This document shows, piece after piece, positions 1 through 6,213 of a stretch of DNA of 10,295 nt (position 1 is its first letter; each line of letters opens with the position of its first letter). Below the pieces are notes generated by a model. It was not told the origin of the DNA, searched no databases, and saw nothing but the letters and a program-made list of their open reading frames with translations. The stretch covers positions 1 to 10,295 of the forward strand of contig DDCQ01000040.1 in the NCBI GenBank assembly GCA_002334915.1, in the 5' to 3' direction. The DNA is from Porticoccaceae bacterium UBA2002 (lineage in GTDB: Bacteria > Pseudomonadota > Gammaproteobacteria > Pseudomonadales > Porticoccaceae). A program made the translations under genes and the position numbers.

Positions 1-56
1 CCCATCCACCACAGCAGATACTGGTGCTCAGCAAGCAAGTCCATCAGGGTTTTCAT
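1..56 (-). CDS. Unidentified protein, N-terminal 18 codons only
   Basis: Reading the minus strand from position 56 gives MKTLMDLLAEHQYLLWWM before the window ends. The ATG shares four bases (ATGA) with the stop codon of ygfZ, a layout typical of translationally coupled genes in one operon. No clear Shine-Dalgarno precedes it, which fits re-initiation after ygfZ. The visible residues become hydrophobic and tryptophan-rich, so a small membrane protein is possible, but there is too little sequence to name a family. It may also be a chance start. Confidence rests only on the overlap. Confidence 0.5.
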   Translation of the reverse strand, partial: MKTLMDLLAEHQYLLWWM

Positions 57-775
57 GGCCCGGTGGGAATCTCATAGGGAAGGCTAAGGTGGGTTACAGA
101 GTAGAGCTGCCCGTCGAGCTCTATATCTGTGCAGTCGCTGGATTTATCAGCGAGAACTGCCAGTAGCTCGACGGTTTTACTGTCCACCTGCGCGGCACTG
201 GCAATATTGCCAATAGTGCGGCCCTCGGTACTGTGGATTTCGCTGCCCGGTTTGGGGGGCTGGCTGGCGGCAATTTGCAGGTGGTGCATTCTGCGCTTTA
301 CCGCGCCGCGGTAATGGGCGCGGGCGATAATTTCCTGGCCTGTGTAGCAGCCTTTTTTAAAGCTGATATAGCCCAGGGCATCCAGATTGATCATCTGGGG
401 GATAAACAGGTCACTGGTATCGGCAGTGATATCGGCGGAGCCGGTGCGCAATCTCTGCAAATCGGTGATCGGTGGGGTTTCAATTTGACCGCTGGCGTCG
501 GTAATCTCGGTTTTAAAAAATACGGCGTATTTCTTTAAGCTGGCTATGGCAATGTCTATGATGGAGCTGTGGGTCTCGAGCACAATGTTGTCCTCGCCAT
601 CGCAGCTGGCCTTAAACAGAAAAATAATCCGTCCCTTGGGAGTGCACTGGGCACCGCAGATGCTGTGCTCGGGGGTCAACTGATCCATGTCGCAGGTCAC
701 CTGGCCCTGCAAAAATTTGCGGCTGTCTGGCCCGCTCAGTTGAATATATCCTCTTGGATCTATGGTTTCTTTCAT
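53..775 (-). CDS. ygfZ: YgfZ, folate-binding Fe-S cluster maintenance protein (compact form)
   Basis: A cytoplasmic protein of the YgfZ/GcvT-like family, which uses tetrahydrofolate and supports assembly or repair of certain Fe-S enzymes. The signature KGCYTGQE lies at residues 141-148 with the conserved cysteine at 143, followed by ARAHYRGAVKR. The N-terminal block SGPDSRKFLQGQVTCD (14-29) and FIPQMINL (124-131) also match the family. The ATG at 775 gives 240 residues; in-frame extension upstream to a TTG at 883 adds residues unlike the family. The E. coli protein is 326 residues. The difference is mostly a gap of about 66 residues between KKYAVF (81-86) and the segment before FIPQ. It is divergent from sdhE and probably in an operon with the gene beyond the left edge. 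A weak minus-strand promoter (TTGCAC, complement of 818-823, and TTAAAT, complement of 793-798, spacing 19) is possible but poor. Confidence 0.93.
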   Translation of the reverse strand: MKETIDPRGYIQLSGPDSRKFLQGQVTCDMDQLTPEHSICGAQCTPKGRIIFLFKASCDGEDNIVLETHSSIIDIAIASLKKYAVFFKTEITDASGQIETPPITDLQRLRTGSADITADTSDLFIPQMINLDALGYISFKKGCYTGQEIIARAHYRGAVKRRMHHLQIAASQPPKPGSEIHSTEGRTIGNIASAAQVDSKTVELLAVLADKSSDCTDIELDGQLYSVTHLSLPYEIPTGP

Positions 776-849
776 TGCCCGCCTGCTATTAAATTTAAGA
801 TTGCCTGTGAATTCTAGGTGCAAATTTAGGTGATTGGATAATTGTCTCT

Positions 850-855
850 TATAAT
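850..855 (+). promoter_or_regulatory. Candidate sigma-70 -10 box for sdhE-ygfX
   Basis: A perfect TATAAT lies 28 bases before the sdhE ATG, so transcription would begin near 862 with a short leader. No good -35 box is visible at 16-18 bp spacing (best is TTAGGT at 826-831) and there is no extended -10 TG, so an activator or weak promoter is implied. The position in the 108 bp gap between divergent ygfZ and sdhE supports it. Confidence 0.45.
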
Positions 856-883
856 GCCGCTTTAACACAATTACTGATTCCAA

Positions 884-1135
884 ATGAATAAAAACCGCCT
901 TATGTGGGCCAGTCGTCGAGGCATGCTTGAGCTCGATCTACTCCTGCAACCCTTTGTTGAAAATACCTATGATTCTCTTCCCGAGGATGATCAACTGCGC
1001 TTTGAGGCGTTGTTAGAGCGCGAAGATCAGCAGCTGTTTGTGTGGCTGATGAAGCGCGAACAGCCCGCTGATCCGGATACCCAAAGGATAGTGCAAATTA
1101 TTCATGAGAGCCGCCAAAAGCCCGCTGGTACTTAA
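884..1135 (+). CDS. sdhE: SdhE, FAD assembly factor for succinate dehydrogenase
   Basis: A small acidic cytoplasmic protein of 83 residues (SdhE/YgfY/Sdh5 family, usually 80-90 residues). Its family promotes covalent attachment of FAD to the flavoprotein subunit SdhA, and in some species to FrdA. The hallmark RRGMLELD is at residues 11-18; the RGxxE core binds the flavoprotein. The remainder (FEALLEREDQQLFVWLM) fits the five-helix fold. No obvious Shine-Dalgarno is seen before the ATG, which is nevertheless the only start giving the conserved N-terminus. Its 3' end overlaps ygfX by 32 nt, so the two are surely co-transcribed. This is the same pair described as cptBA in E. coli. Confidence 0.95.
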   Translation: MNKNRLMWASRRGMLELDLLLQPFVENTYDSLPEDDQLRFEALLEREDQQLFVWLMKREQPADPDTQRIVQIIHESRQKPAGT

Positions 1136-1535
1136 TCTAAAGCCATCAAAATCTCTGCTGGTATTTCAGCTGCTGATGGCTGCAACAGCCACTGTTCATT
1201 TAACTCTATTGCCTATTGAAACCTGGCCGCGACTGCTGGCCCTGGTTCTGGTTGTTGCTTGGGTTTTGCTTGTGCTGCGGCGCTGGCGGCGCAGTCAACC
1301 ACAGACAATGTGCTCTTACCCCAGCTCCGGTCACTGGCAAATCGATGGCGGTTTGTGGCTGCAACCCGAGCCCAATCAGTTTGTGACCCGCGCTCTGGTG
1401 ATACTCTACTTTAGAGATACCAGGGGTCGTCGTCTAAGCCGAGTCATTCCCCGCGATAGTTTATCCCCTGAGCAGCACAGGCAGCTGCGGCAGCTATTAT
1501 TACTACCCGCCATTAGCTCTGGTCGCGATGGATAA
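1104..1535 (+). CDS. ygfX: YgfX/CptA-type inner membrane protein
   Basis: A 143-residue protein of the YgfX family. Two hydrophobic segments lie close together (about residues 18-38 and 42-59), followed by a basic stretch RRWRRS (59-64) and a cytoplasmic C-terminal domain. That domain ends in the family-typical [20 protein letters not shown] (113-132). In E. coli the homologue forms a pair with SdhE and was reported as a membrane toxin (CptA) acting on cytoskeletal proteins; that role is debated, and nothing in this sequence tests it. The ATG at 1104 lies inside sdhE and has no Shine-Dalgarno, so translation probably depends on ribosomes leaving sdhE. The last 23 bases overlap the end of nadB on the other strand. 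Confidence 0.85.
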   Translation: MRAAKSPLVLNLKPSKSLLVFQLLMAATATVHLTLLPIETWPRLLALVLVVAWVLLVLRRWRRSQPQTMCSYPSSGHWQIDGGLWLQPEPNQFVTRALVILYFRDTRGRRLSRVIPRDSLSPEQHRQLRQLLLLPAISSGRDG

Positions 1536-3141
1536 TAACGTCCTGACCGGCAAAGTTGATGGGTACCATTACCGTATCTCGCGCTATGGGTGAGAGGTCT
1601 GGATAGTCCAGAGTATAGTGCAGACCACGACTCTCTTTGCGCTGTAGCGCACAGCGAATCACCAGTTCGGATACGGTGGCCAGGTTGCGCAGTTCCAGCA
1701 GATCTCTGCTGACTTTGCAGTTGCTGTAATACTCCTGAATTTCACTCTGCAGCAATTTGATGCGGTGCTGAGCGCGCTGTAGACGTTTGTCGGTGCGCAC
1801 AATGCCCACGTAATCCCACATAAAGCGCCGCAACTCATCCCAGTTGTGGGAGATCACTACATTTTCATCAGAGCTGCTTACCCGCGATTCATCCCAGCTG
1901 GGAATAAAGTCGGGCTCTGGTATCTGGGGAATTAGCTGGTTAATAGCGCCTGCTGCCGCCTGGGCATAGACCAGACATTCGAGCAATGAGTTGCTGGCCA
2001 TGCGATTGGCGCCATGAAGTCCGGTAAAGGCCGTCTCACCTATGGCATAGAGGTTTAATAGATCGGTCTGGCCACTTTTATTAACCACCACTCCACCACA
2101 GGTGTAGTGAGAGGCTGGTACCACAGGAATCTGGTCTACGGTGATATCTATACCGAATTCCAGACAGTTCTTATACATTGTGGGGAAGTGCTCAATAATA
2201 AATTCAGCGGGCTTGTGGGTAATATCCAGATATAGGCAGTCGCTGCCCAGACGTTTCATCTCATGGTCAATTGCCCGGGCAACCACATCTCGCGGCGCCA
2301 GTTCTCCATCCGGGTGGAAGCTGTCCATAAATCGGCTGCCGTCGGGCAGTCGCAACACAGCCCCTTCGCCCCGCAGTGCTTCGGTAATCAGAAATGATTT
2401 GGCCCTGGGGTGATAGAGGCAGGTGGGATGGAACTGGTTAAACTCCAGGTTGGCCACACGGCAACCACGCCTCCAGGCCATGGCCAGGCCATCGCCGCTG
2501 GCGCCGTCAGGGTTGCTGGTGTAGAGATAGGCTTTGCTGGCGCCACCAGAGGCCAGTGCCACACTTTTAGCCTGAAACAGAGATACCACATCGGTGGCTA
2601 TATCCAGAATATAGGCGCCGGTGCAGCGAATTTTGCGAGAATCATTGTCGGCCTGGGTAACCAGGTCAACGGCGCAGTGCTGTTCAAAGACATCAATATT
2701 TGCCGCGGCAATCACCTGATCGACCAATGTGCTGGTCACTTCTTTGCCCGTGGCATCTGCGGTGTGCAGGATACGGCGATGACTGTGACCACCCTCCTGG
2801 GTAAGGTGGTAGTGCTGCTGATCGGAATCACGGGTAAAGTCGACCCCCTGATTAATCAGCCAGTTCACTGCATCCGGGCCATTTTCCACCACAAAGCGCA
2901 CTGCGTCTTCGTGGCAGAGCCCGGCACCAGCCACCAAGGTGTCTGCAATATGAGCGTCGGAACTGTCATTCTCATCGAACACGGCGGCAATGCCACCCTG
3001 AGCCAGCCAGGACGCCCCGGCTTGCAGAGAGGCTTTGCTGAGCAGCGCAACGCGCAGATTTTTATCCAGCTGAAGTGCCAGGGTCAGGCCAGCGACACCG
3101 CTGCCAATAATTAAAACATCGTAGAGATGGTTGGATTTCAT
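1513..3141 (-). CDS. nadB: L-aspartate oxidase NadB
   Basis: A FAD enzyme that oxidises L-aspartate to iminoaspartate, the first step of de novo NAD synthesis; NadA then condenses the product to quinolinate. The ATG at 3141 gives 542 residues (E. coli 540) and places the dinucleotide-binding GSGVAG at 13-18. Other family blocks are [16 protein letters not shown] (117-132), NQFHPT (235-240), EALRGEGA (254-261), [10 protein letters not shown] (282-291), SHYTCGGV (344-351) and [15 protein letters not shown] (374-388). Active-site residues correspond to H238, R284 and H345, each six below the E. coli numbering. The minus-strand frame continues upstream to 3309, but those residues are not family-like. 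It is divergent from rpoE, as in E. coli, and converges on ygfX with a 23 nt overlap. No terminator is seen at its end. Confidence 0.97.
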   Translation of the reverse strand: MKSNHLYDVLIIGSGVAGLTLALQLDKNLRVALLSKASLQAGASWLAQGGIAAVFDENDSSDAHIADTLVAGAGLCHEDAVRFVVENGPDAVNWLINQGVDFTRDSDQQHYHLTQEGGHSHRRILHTADATGKEVTSTLVDQVIAAANIDVFEQHCAVDLVTQADNDSRKIRCTGAYILDIATDVVSLFQAKSVALASGGASKAYLYTSNPDGASGDGLAMAWRRGCRVANLEFNQFHPTCLYHPRAKSFLITEALRGEGAVLRLPDGSRFMDSFHPDGELAPRDVVARAIDHEMKRLGSDCLYLDITHKPAEFIIEHFPTMYKNCLEFGIDITVDQIPVVPASHYTCGGVVVNKSGQTDLLNLYAIGETAFTGLHGANRMASNSLLECLVYAQAAAGAINQLIPQIPEPDFIPSWDESRVSSSDENVVISHNWDELRRFMWDYVGIVRTDKRLQRAQHRIKLLQSEIQEYYSNCKVSRDLLELRNLATVSELVIRCALQRKESRGLHYTLDYPDLSPIARDTVMVPINFAGQDVIIHRDQS

Positions 3142-3173
3142 TTTATAGCCACACAGATTTGACGCAGCATGAT

Positions 3174-3201
3174 AGTATAAGACCAGAAATCCTGCGACCA
3201 A
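3174..3201 (-). promoter_or_regulatory. Candidate sigma-70 promoter for nadB
   Basis: On the minus strand, TATACT (complement of 3174-3179) is five of six to the -10 consensus and lies 16 bp from TTGGTC (complement of 3196-3201), which keeps the TTG of the -35 box. Transcription would start near 3167, leaving a leader of about 25 nt before the nadB ATG. No NadR-type or other operator could be recognised. Confidence 0.45.
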
Positions 3202-3207
3202 AATGGC

Positions 3208-3234
3208 GAACTTATTGTGAACTGGCGGGTCTGT
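3208..3234 (+). promoter_or_regulatory. Sigma-E/AlgU-type promoter of rpoE
   Basis: GAACTT (3208-3213) is separated by exactly 16 bp from TCTGT (3230-3234). The extracytoplasmic sigma-E/AlgU consensus is GAACTT-N16/17-TCTGA, so the -35 is perfect and the -10 matches four of five. It points at rpoE, with a predicted start near 3240 and a leader of about 68 nt. This is the expected arrangement for positive autoregulation of the sigma factor and its downstream anti-sigma genes. Confidence 0.75.
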
Positions 3235-3307
3235 CTCTGTGGCCGCTGAAAGTTGTGATTTCTCAGCTAAAAAAATTACCCATAGGCTTGGGAAAACGGA
3301 TTGCTCC

Positions 3308-3898
3308 ATGACGGAAATTAAAACAGAACCTACTGATCAGCAGTTGGTGGTTAGAGTACAGAAAGGTGACAAGCGCGCATTTGACCTTTTGGTATTGAAA
3401 TACCAGTATAAGGTCCAGGCTATTGTCGGGCGATTTATTCGCGATACCGATGAGGTGGCGGATGTCACTCAGGAAGCTTTTATCAAAGCTTATCGCGCCC
3501 TGCCAAGATTTCGCGGCGATAGTCAATTCTATACCTGGCTGTATCGCATAGCGGTAAATACGGCAAAAAACTATCTGGTGGCTCGCAGTCGTCGCCCGCC
3601 GTCCTCTGATGTAGACTTGGCTGATGCGGAGTACTATGCCGGTAGTGATAGATTAAAAGATGTAGGCAGTCCTGAAAATCAACTGTTTCGCGAGGAGTTG
3701 GAGGGCGTTATTAACAGGGCTGTGGAAGACCTGCCTGAGGATTTGCGTACCGCTGTGACCTTGCGGGAGTATGAAGGGCTAAGTTATGAGGATATAGCGG
3801 CGGTAATGGACTGCCCTGTAGGCACGATAAGATCCAGGATTTTCCGGGCTCGAGAGTCCATAGACGTAAGAGTTTTAGATTTGATGGATGGTAATTAG
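3308..3898 (+). CDS. rpoE: Extracytoplasmic sigma factor RpoE / AlgU
   Basis: A group 4 sigma factor of 196 residues (E. coli RpoE 191, Pseudomonas AlgU 193) that directs RNA polymerase to envelope-stress promoters. Region 2 spans about residues 25-92, with [19 protein letters not shown] (52-70) and the -10-melting part around [17 protein letters not shown] (74-90). Region 4 spans about 132-186, with the -35-binding helix-turn-helix [20 protein letters not shown] (158-177). The start is the ATG at 3308, which gives the family-typical length. The frame opens further to a GTG at 3239, but that lies at the predicted transcription start. An imperfect Shine-Dalgarno (ACGGA) precedes the ATG. It is followed by its own anti-sigma factor, and the gene order fixes it as the RpoE/AlgU orthologue rather than another ECF sigma factor. 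Confidence 0.97.
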   Translation: MTEIKTEPTDQQLVVRVQKGDKRAFDLLVLKYQYKVQAIVGRFIRDTDEVADVTQEAFIKAYRALPRFRGDSQFYTWLYRIAVNTAKNYLVARSRRPPSSDVDLADAEYYAGSDRLKDVGSPENQLFREELEGVINRAVEDLPEDLRTAVTLREYEGLSYEDIAAVMDCPVGTIRSRIFRARESIDVRVLDLMDGN

Positions 3899-3907
3899 AT
3901 TTTCGGT

Positions 3908-3934
3908 GAACCTTTCCAGTTAACACCGGTCATA
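3908..3934 (+). promoter_or_regulatory. Possible second sigma-E-like promoter before rseA
   Basis: In the 86 bp gap between rpoE and rseA, GAACCT (3908-3913) lies 16 bp before TCATA (3930-3934). The latter is preceded by GG, so GGTCATA is six of seven to the E. coli sigma-E -10 consensus GGTCAAA. The -35 has one change from GAACTT. Transcription would start about 45 nt before rseA. If real, it would raise anti-sigma synthesis separately from the sigma factor. The match is imperfect and could be chance. Confidence 0.35.
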
Positions 3935-3984
3935 CCATGAGACTTTTTATCAACAACAGTTAATTTTGAGCATGAGGTAAATGA

Positions 3985-4683
3985 ATGAGCGACCAGAAAG
4001 AGCGCTTAGCAGAGTCACTCTCGGCCCTTATGGATGGGGAGACCAGCGAGATCGAATTGCATCGAATCCTCAAGGAAGTGGGTATTGATCAAGATCAAGA
4101 GACTACTGAAAATTCGGCCCAAAGTGGCCGCAGAGTTTGGCAACGCTACCATATGATCTCGGCCTCTATGGCCGGTGAGCCAGTCTCCAAAGTTGACTAT
4201 TCCGCTGCGATTTCCGCGGCCATTGATCAAGAGGGAGCCCACAGAGTCAGCATGCTGAACAACCTGATGAGCTCTACCGGACGCTTTGCTATTGCAGCCT
4301 CGGTTGCCCTGGTGGCTATTTTTGGGGTTCAGCAGCTCAATGCGCCAGACCCCGCGTCTGCAGATGTAATTAAGTTTGCCGAGATGGATATCGAGAGCAC
4401 CGAGCGCAGTACCGGTCCAGCTATCCAGTTTCCCTCAGGGTTTCAGCCAAGCATTGAGGCGCGCACTGTCAGTGCGGGCGGCAATAACAAGACTTCCCAG
4501 CATCTGGTGCCGGTGGTGCAGGTACGCAAGTCAGAGCAGCGGCAGTTTTCCGAGACCGAACTGCGTCAATATATGGATGATATTATGCTCAAACATTCCA
4601 ATAATGCCGCGTTAAATAGTAATCAGAGTATGTTGCCATTTGCCCGGGTTACCAAAGGTGAGGCAGATTCAAATAAAGAGTAA
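3985..4683 (+). CDS. rseA: Anti-sigma-E factor RseA / MucA
   Basis: A single-pass inner membrane protein that holds RpoE inactive and is destroyed by regulated proteolysis under envelope stress. The cytoplasmic sigma-binding domain covers about residues 1-95 and has LSALMDGETSEIEL (12-25) and WQRYHMI (52-58), both family-typical. One transmembrane helix is visible at about 101-118. The periplasmic region includes VSAG (162-165), resembling the Pseudomonas MucA site-1 cleavage region, and a C-terminal MLPFARV (216-222) like the MucA terminal domain that binds MucB. At 232 residues it is somewhat longer than E. coli RseA (216) or MucA (194). The ATG at 3985 is supported by GAGGT at 3974-3978 with 6 bases between. 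Another ATG at 3981 is out of frame. Confidence 0.93.
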   Translation: MSDQKERLAESLSALMDGETSEIELHRILKEVGIDQDQETTENSAQSGRRVWQRYHMISASMAGEPVSKVDYSAAISAAIDQEGAHRVSMLNNLMSSTGRFAIAASVALVAIFGVQQLNAPDPASADVIKFAEMDIESTERSTGPAIQFPSGFQPSIEARTVSAGGNNKTSQHLVPVVQVRKSEQRQFSETELRQYMDDIMLKHSNNAALNSNQSMLPFARVTKGEADSNKE

Positions 4684-4687
4684 TTTA

Positions 4688-5698
4688 ATGTTATGTAAGA
4701 AACTGCTGGGATTGTTGCTAAACCCAACCATAAAATATCTGAAACTGGCGGCCTTGATGGCCGCCGTTTTTGCGCATGGGCCATTGATCGCCGAGCAGAT
4801 GAATTCGGCCTATGACCTGATGGCGCGCATGGCCAAGGCCTCTAAAGAGCTGAGTTATAAGGGTCTGTTCACCTACGAATATCGCGGCCAGCTGCGCAGC
4901 ATCAAAGTAGTGCACCTGGTGCGTGATGGCAAAACCTATGAGCGGATTGTGCATATGGATGGTCCTGAGCGCGAAATAGTGCGCAGGGGCGACAATCTGG
5001 GCTGTCTGCGTGCTGCGGACAGGTTGCTGCGAGGCAGCGCCCTCAAATTTAACAATAGCTATGCCGAGCTTCAGGACCACTATGAATTTTATATTCGCGG
5101 TGACGGCCGTATCGCCGGTCGTCAGGTAGCTCTGGTTGAGGTCTTGCCCAAGGATAAGCTTCGCTATGGCTATATTATGGCCATAGATAAAGAGACAGGC
5201 CTAATGTTGCAATCAGTGCTGCTAAGCCAGACGGGCAAGCCTCTGGAGCGTTTTCAATATGTGGATATATCCTTTTCTGCTGACCTGGATAACTTTCAGC
5301 TGTCGTCAGAAATGGCTGAGTCTGAAGGTATAGATGTCAATCAATCTGCCTGCCTTGAAACCAATCAGGTGATAGAAAACGTAACCTCGATCTGGGAGCC
5401 CCAGTGGTTGCCGCCAGGTTTTGTGCTGTCTTCCTACCAGCCGGCGGATGAGACAGGGCAGGAGTCCTGGATGTATACCGATGGTCTGGCGGTCTTTTCA
5501 GTATTTGTGGATTCCAATGAGGGCACAGATAACTTTCCGCCGCTGGATGCAAAGCTGGGTACCACAGTGGCAGTGTTGACCAAGACTCAATATAACAACC
5601 AGCTGTATGCCATCTGTGTGGTGGGTGAAATTCCCCGCTCAACGGCTGGCCAAGTTGCCAATGCCATTGTACCCAGGGCCAATCTGGAGGTTAGATGA
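4688..5698 (+). CDS. rseB: Periplasmic sigma-E regulator RseB / MucB
   Basis: A periplasmic sensor that binds the RseA periplasmic domain and shields it from site-1 protease until lipid-linked signals (off-pathway LPS in E. coli) release it. The 336-residue product begins with a basic segment and a hydrophobic stretch (about 18-35, ending PLIA), a plausible signal peptide. The large lipoprotein-like domain is recognisable from SYKGLFTYEYRGQL (56-69), IVHMDGPEREIVRRGD (87-102) and FYIRGDGRIAGRQVAL (134-149). The smaller C-terminal domain contains WEPQWLPPGF (236-245) and GTTVAVLTK (291-299). The ATG lies 4 bases after the rseA stop, indicating translational coupling; GAG at 4678-4680 is a modest Shine-Dalgarno. 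The signal n-region is unusually long and has a Cys at position 3, which I would not read as a lipobox. Confidence 0.92.
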   Translation: MLCKKLLGLLLNPTIKYLKLAALMAAVFAHGPLIAEQMNSAYDLMARMAKASKELSYKGLFTYEYRGQLRSIKVVHLVRDGKTYERIVHMDGPEREIVRRGDNLGCLRAADRLLRGSALKFNNSYAELQDHYEFYIRGDGRIAGRQVALVEVLPKDKLRYGYIMAIDKETGLMLQSVLLSQTGKPLERFQYVDISFSADLDNFQLSSEMAESEGIDVNQSACLETNQVIENVTSIWEPQWLPPGFVLSSYQPADETGQESWMYTDGLAVFSVFVDSNEGTDNFPPLDAKLGTTVAVLTKTQYNNQLYAICVVGEIPRSTAGQVANAIVPRANLEVR

Positions 5699-5719
5699 AC
5701 CGGGCTGCAGGTCGATTAG

Positions 5720-6175
5720 ATGATTGTTGAGACTGGCACTGTTGTTGCCCTGGAGTCTGATGCACTCTGGGTCGAGACCATCCAAAAAACAGCTTGCGAA
5801 GCCTGTGTTGCGCAAAAGGGCTGTGGCACTCGTGTTCTGTCCAAGCTGACCGGCAAGACTAATCGCATTCGAGTGCTGGCAACAGATTCCTGTGATGATC
5901 TCAGAATTGGTCAGGATGTCAGTATTGCTATTCCCGAGGACGTTATAGTCAAGGGCTCGATGCTGGTCTATATGCTGCCGGTCATCTGCTCTGTGACTGG
6001 CGCCTGGCTGGGTGGCTCCTCAGGTGATATAGCCAGTATTTTCGGTGCTCTGACTGGTCTGCTGTTGGGTGGTCTGATTGTGAGTCTGCAAAGTAAGAAA
6101 ACAAGGAACGATTTGCGCTATCAGCCTGTCTTAATTGATAACACCGGCAGCCTGGAAAACCTTAACTTCTTGTAA
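5720..6175 (+). CDS. rseC: RseC / MucC inner membrane regulator
   Basis: A 151-residue RseC/MucC family protein. An N-terminal domain carries the cysteine cluster CEACVAQKGCG, with cysteines at 26, 29 and 35. Two membrane segments follow (about residues 78-98 and 103-123), then a short polar tail. In E. coli RseC mildly stimulates sigma-E activity, and family members are linked to SoxR reduction (the related RsxC/RseC reducing system) and to thiamine synthesis in Salmonella. The mechanism is not settled, and the cysteines suggest redox or metal binding. The ATG at 5720 follows AGGT (5709-5712) by 7 bases and lies 21 nt after the rseB stop, so it belongs to the same operon. Confidence 0.9.
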   Translation: MIVETGTVVALESDALWVETIQKTACEACVAQKGCGTRVLSKLTGKTNRIRVLATDSCDDLRIGQDVSIAIPEDVIVKGSMLVYMLPVICSVTGAWLGGSSGDIASIFGALTGLLLGGLIVSLQSKKTRNDLRYQPVLIDNTGSLENLNFL

Positions 6176-6213
6176 TACGGTTCGCTTAAATTCAAATTTT
6201 CGGAGAAAACTCT

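Noticed and set aside
233..538. Plus-strand frame opposite ygfZ.
   Set aside because: It is antisense to conserved ygfZ motifs, and its composition looks like a shadow of that gene.
1483..1495. Hairpin AGCTG-CGG-CAGCT near the end of ygfX as a terminator.
   Set aside because: It encodes part of the conserved ygfX C-terminus, has a short stem and is not followed by a T-run on either strand.
2410..3114. A long plus-strand reading frame opposite nadB.
   Set aside because: It lies entirely within the well-conserved nadB gene, matches no family and has no ribosome site; it is a shadow frame.
3159..3181. A plus-strand sigma-70 promoter TTGACG...TATAAG for rpoE.
   Set aside because: Both boxes are five of six, but the spacing is only 11 bp, too short for a functional promoter.
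3142..3307. An rseD-like leader peptide before rpoE, as known in E. coli.
   Set aside because: The ATGs here open only tiny frames: that at 3169 stops after 3 codons and that at 3203 after 5. The latter overlaps the sigma-E -35 box and lies before the predicted transcription start.
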